Translations under genes and position numbers: made by a program
In this document: positions 61,080 through 64,000 of the stretch, piece after piece
Numbering within the stretch: position 1 is the stretch's first letter
How the letters are laid out: every line of letters begins with the position of its first letter
Notes under the pieces: generated by a model
Databases searched by the model: none
What the model saw: only the letters and a program-made list of their open reading frames with translations
What the model was told of the DNA's origin: nothing
From: Mesorhizobium sp. ES1-4
Lineage (GTDB): Bacteria > Pseudomonadota > Alphaproteobacteria > Rhizobiales > Rhizobiaceae
Assembly (NCBI RefSeq): GCF_020164745.1
Contig: NZ_JAIUGV010000011.1
Coordinates: 124,001 to 188,000 of the forward strand
Length of the DNA: 64,000 bases
Direction: 5' to 3'

Positions 61080-61865
61080 ATGAATAATGCGAGGCTGGCC
61101 TTGGTGACGGGCGCATCGAGCGGCATTGGTAAGGAACTTGCCAAACTGTGTGCCAAGGACGGCTATAACTTGGTCATAGCTGCCGACGAGCCGGCGGTCC
61201 AACGGGCAGCCGAGGCTCTGGCTTCGCACGATGTGACGGTTGAGGCCATTGAGGCCGACCTGGCGTCCGTCGAGGGTGTCGATCAGCTCGTCACGAAGAT
61301 CGGCGATCGCGACATCGACCTTCTGTTCCTGAACGCCGGACGCGGTCTCGGCGACAGCTTCATCGACCAGGACTGGCAGAAAGTTCGCCGGGTCATCGAC
61401 ACCAACATTACGGGCACGGTCTACCTTGCGCATGAACTCGGCGCCAGGATGGCACGCCGTGGCTGTGGCCGAATTCTGTTCACCGGCTCGATTGCAGGCT
61501 TCATGCCCGGCACTTTCCAGGCCGTCTACAACGGCACCAAGGCATTTATCGATTCCTTCGGGATCGCACTGCGCCATGAGATGCGGGACACCGGCGTCAC
61601 GGTCACGGTGCTGATGCCCGGGGCGACTCAGACGCGGTTCTTCGAACGTGCCGAGATGATGGACACCAAGGTCGGTACCGACGAGAAGGACAATCCGGCC
61701 GATGTTGCCAGAACCGGCTACGAGGCGATGATGGCGGGCGAGGAACAAGTGATCACCGGCTGGGTGAACAAGCTGCAGGTCGCCGCCGCGCATGTCACTC
61801 CGGCAGGTACGCTGGCTGAACAGCACCGCAAAATGGCCGAGCCGGGGTCCGCGTCCAGAGACTGA
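61080..61865 (+). CDS. SDR-family NAD(P)-dependent oxidoreductase
   Basis: A 261-residue classical short-chain dehydrogenase. The cofactor motif is LVTGASSGIGKELAKLCAKD, with LFLNAGRGLG; the catalytic Tyr-Lys is in QAVYNGTKAFIDSFGIALRH, and VTVTVLMPGATQT follows. GGAGG lies 5 nt before ATG 61080; a GTG at 61077 is too close. No twin-arginine leader. Followed by the ADH gene on the same strand after 107 bp. Substrate not predicted. Confidence 0.88.
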   Translation: MNNARLALVTGASSGIGKELAKLCAKDGYNLVIAADEPAVQRAAEALASHDVTVEAIEADLASVEGVDQLVTKIGDRDIDLLFLNAGRGLGDSFIDQDWQKVRRVIDTNITGTVYLAHELGARMARRGCGRILFTGSIAGFMPGTFQAVYNGTKAFIDSFGIALRHEMRDTGVTVTVLMPGATQTRFFERAEMMDTKVGTDEKDNPADVARTGYEAMMAGEEQVITGWVNKLQVAAAHVTPAGTLAEQHRKMAEPGSASRD

Positions 61866-61972
61866 ACGCCGACCCCTTGCGAAGGTCGCAGACTGATCCC
61901 CGGTGGCCGCTCCTTTGCTTGAATGAATGGGGCATCGCCGACACCTCAAGCAGTTAACGCAGGAGCAACATC

Positions 61973-63151
61973 ATGAAAGCCCTCACATGGCACGGCAAAG
62001 GCGACATACGCTGCGATCAGGTGCAGGATCCGGCCATCGAGGATGACCGTGATGTCATCATCAAGGTCACCTGTTGCGCGATATGCGGCTCGGACCTGCA
62101 CCTGATGGACGGGTACATGCCCACCATGGAATCGGGCGACGTGCTTGGACACGAGACAATGGGAGAGGTCGTCGAGGTCGGCCGCGGCCATTCGAAGTTC
62201 AAGAAGGGCGACCGCATCGTGGTGCCTTTCAACATTTCGTGCGGCGAGTGCTGGTTTTGCCAGAAGGGGCTGTTCTCGCTTTGCGACCGGTCCAATCCCA
62301 ATGCCAAGCAGGCGGCCGAAGCGATGGGGCAATCGCCGGCAGGCCTGTTCGGTTATTCGCATCTCGTCGGCGGGTATTGGGGCGGCCAAGCCGAGTATCT
62401 TCGCGTTCCATTCGCCGATGTCGGCCCGATCAAGGTGCCGGAAGGCGTGGACGACGAGCAGGTGCTGTTTCTTTCCGACATCTTTCCGACCGGCTACATG
62501 GCAGCCGAAAACGCGGGTATCGAACCCGGTGAGACCGTCGCGATCTGGGGCTGCGGCCCGGTTGGCCAATTCGCCATCCAGAGCGCGTGGATGCTGGGCG
62601 CCGGACGCGTGATCGCGATCGACAAGGTTCCGGAACGACTTGCCATGGCTCGCGAACACGGCAGGGCCGAGACACTCGATTTTAGCAATTCCAACATCTA
62701 TGACGCCCTGATGGCGATGACCGATGGTCGCGGCCCGGATCGCTGCATCGATTGCGTCGGCACCGAAGCCGATGCCGGCGCCAGTGCCGACTCCATGCTC
62801 GACAAGGTAAAGGCGGCTGCGTTCATCGGCACCGACAGGCCGCATGTGCTGCGCGAAGCAATCTACTGCTGCCGCAAAGGCGGCACCATCTCCATCCCGG
62901 GCGTCTATATCGGTCTCGTCGACCATATTCCCTTCGGCGCCGCGATGAACAAAGGCCTGACCTTTCATATGGGGCAGACCCATACGCAACGATATCTCGA
63001 ACCGCTTTTGGCCAAGGTCCAGGCCGGGGAAATCGACCCGTCCTTCGTGATCACGCACAGGGCCGATCTCGAAGCCGGGCCCGATCTCTACAAGACGTTT
63101 CGCGACAAGCAGGACGGCTGCATCAAGGTGGTCATGCGGCCGCATGGCTGA
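61973..63151 (+). CDS. Zinc-dependent alcohol dehydrogenase (MDR family)
   Basis: A 392-residue medium-chain dehydrogenase of the formaldehyde/glutathione-independent ADH-like type. Catalytic zinc: CAICGSDLH and the [12 protein letters not shown] region. Structural zinc cysteines: [18 protein letters not shown] site: [20 protein letters not shown]. The C terminus ends with [16 protein letters not shown] lies upstream of ATG 61973. Likely co-transcribed with the SDR and stress-regulated. Confidence 0.9.
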   Translation: MKALTWHGKGDIRCDQVQDPAIEDDRDVIIKVTCCAICGSDLHLMDGYMPTMESGDVLGHETMGEVVEVGRGHSKFKKGDRIVVPFNISCGECWFCQKGLFSLCDRSNPNAKQAAEAMGQSPAGLFGYSHLVGGYWGGQAEYLRVPFADVGPIKVPEGVDDEQVLFLSDIFPTGYMAAENAGIEPGETVAIWGCGPVGQFAIQSAWMLGAGRVIAIDKVPERLAMAREHGRAETLDFSNSNIYDALMAMTDGRGPDRCIDCVGTEADAGASADSMLDKVKAAAFIGTDRPHVLREAIYCCRKGGTISIPGVYIGLVDHIPFGAAMNKGLTFHMGQTHTQRYLEPLLAKVQAGEIDPSFVITHRADLEAGPDLYKTFRDKQDGCIKVVMRPHG

Positions 63152-63335
63152 GCCCATCCAACAGTGGCAAGAGCCGCTTGGTCGTGACGTGGCTCTCTCG
63201 TCAGCATCGCGCCATTGCTGTCGCGGAATTTTCAATCGTGCCGACGATTGAGGTTCGTGTGCCAGGAAAGGAACCAGAATCTGGCAGCAAAATCTTCTGC
63301 ATTGTCCACGGCGGCTTCGTCAGCGCGTCCGACTT

Positions 63336-64000
63336 GTAACGCGCTGTGCGCTTACTCTTACGGCGAGCCCGATCGCCTCCTCTCATTGCCAACACCGGCG
63401 GGACGTCACTTCCAGGAGCGCGAGCGCCGCATCGATCTGACGCTCGAAGACCTCCGTACACAATCATGTGCCCGCAAAATCGAACCGAGGGAATTCTTCT
63501 GGAGCGGCTGCGCGCGTTGGGCGGTGAGGTCGAACGTCCGCGGATGTGGTTGCGATCGATGTGGGGGGCAACAGCGTTGATCTGGCAATCATGCGACATG
63601 GCAAAGCGGAACAGATCCGAACCAACTGGCTGATCGGCTGTGACGGTGCTCATAGCGTGGTGCGCGCCGCCGCCGGTGTGGCATTCGACGGCGGTGCATA
63701 CGAGGAAAGCTTCGTCCTTGCCGATGTCCAGATGGAGTGGCCTCTCTCTCGCGAGGAGGTAAGCTTGTTTTTTTCACCGGCAGGATTGGTGGTGGTGGCG
63801 CCGTTGCCGGATGAGCGCTATCGGATCGTCGCTACCATTGATACAGCCCCCGAGCATCCCGATATTGTGTTCCTGCAGCGAATCCTTGACTCCCGCGGGC
63901 CACAGAGCGCGGGTTCGACCATCCAGGAAATAGCCTGGAGTTCGCGTTTCCACCTTCAACATCGTGTCACCGCCACGCCACGCGTCGGACAGGTGCTGCT
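63336..64000 (+). pseudogene. FAD-dependent aromatic monooxygenase, frameshifted, runs off window
   Basis: A PheA/TfdB-type FAD monooxygenase in pieces: YSYGEPDRLLSLPTPAGRHF and RRIDLTLEDLRT in the first frame; CPQNRTEGILLERLRALGGE in a second; and from about 63547 a third frame with VAIDVGGNSVDLAIMRHGKA, TNWLIGCDGAHSVVRAAAGV (the DG motif) and on to the edge. The N-terminal Rossmann part is missing. At least two frameshifts; the true 3' end lies outside. It would hydroxylate an aromatic ring using NAD(P)H. Confidence 0.72.

Overview
The window looks like the chromosome of a Mesorhizobium-like alphaproteobacterium (Rhizobiales). Reasons are the high GC content, the purC-purS-purQ layout, an F1-ATPase zeta inhibitor gene, Tct-type tripartite transport genes, a DUF1127 protein and pairs of rhizobial intergenic mosaic-like repeats. 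This is inferred from family recognition only; no search was run. No rRNA, tRNA or CRISPR array was seen.

Layout. 1-10.2 kb: an edge-truncated MocR-type regulator facing a DUF1127 gene, then the purine genes purC, purS, purQ and purB mixed with housekeeping enzymes. 10.2-18.8 kb: a substrate-binding protein with a P1-family peptidase, then a tightly overlapping + strand operon for maturation of molybdenum hydroxylases (flavin reductase, CoxD-like AAA ATPase, CoxE-like VWA protein, two XdhC/CoxI-type proteins, a molybdopterin-binding/MobA-like fusion). No structural oxidase genes are present. 18.8-24.2 kb: small conserved proteins, a possible sRNA, an aldo/keto reductase and a cysteine-desulfurase-like enzyme. 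24.2-31.1 kb: a minus-strand catabolic operon (acetylpolyamine amidohydrolase/HDAC family, GNAT, BKACE, class-III aminotransferase, dimethylformamidase-like protein). It is headed by the stump of an amino-acid ABC ATPase and faces a LysR gene. 31-40 kb: a ParB-like protein, a 2-oxoglutarate oxygenase, and an envelope group (UppP, transglutaminase-like protease, phosphodiester glycosidase, DedA, DUF1402, GH25 muramidase). 40.2-46.8 kb: tctCBA divergent from tctDE plus an iron-type/PgtC-like binding protein, with a Pho-box-like site between them.

From about 46.8 to 60.4 kb the sequence is an accessory, decaying region. It holds a broken LprI-like gene, a hicB gene next to a hicA stump, a Tn7/Tn5053-like module (TniQ, TniB and only the tail of the transposase) joined to a frameshifted epimerase gene, a membrane J-domain protein, a frameshifted double cold-shock protein, and EF-hand and Fic remnants. 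Three genes between 58 and 62 kb carry GGAAC-N17-GTT promoters typical of the rhizobial general stress sigma factor EcfG/RpoE2. The window ends in a broken FAD monooxygenase gene.

Most notable: the orphan molybdo-hydroxylase maturation operon; the Pho-box-like site in the tct intergenic region; the EcfG-type promoter set; the repeats whose CTAGAGC or related ends supply the stop codons of three neighbouring genes; and the truncated transposition module with a 23-bp-period repeat array.
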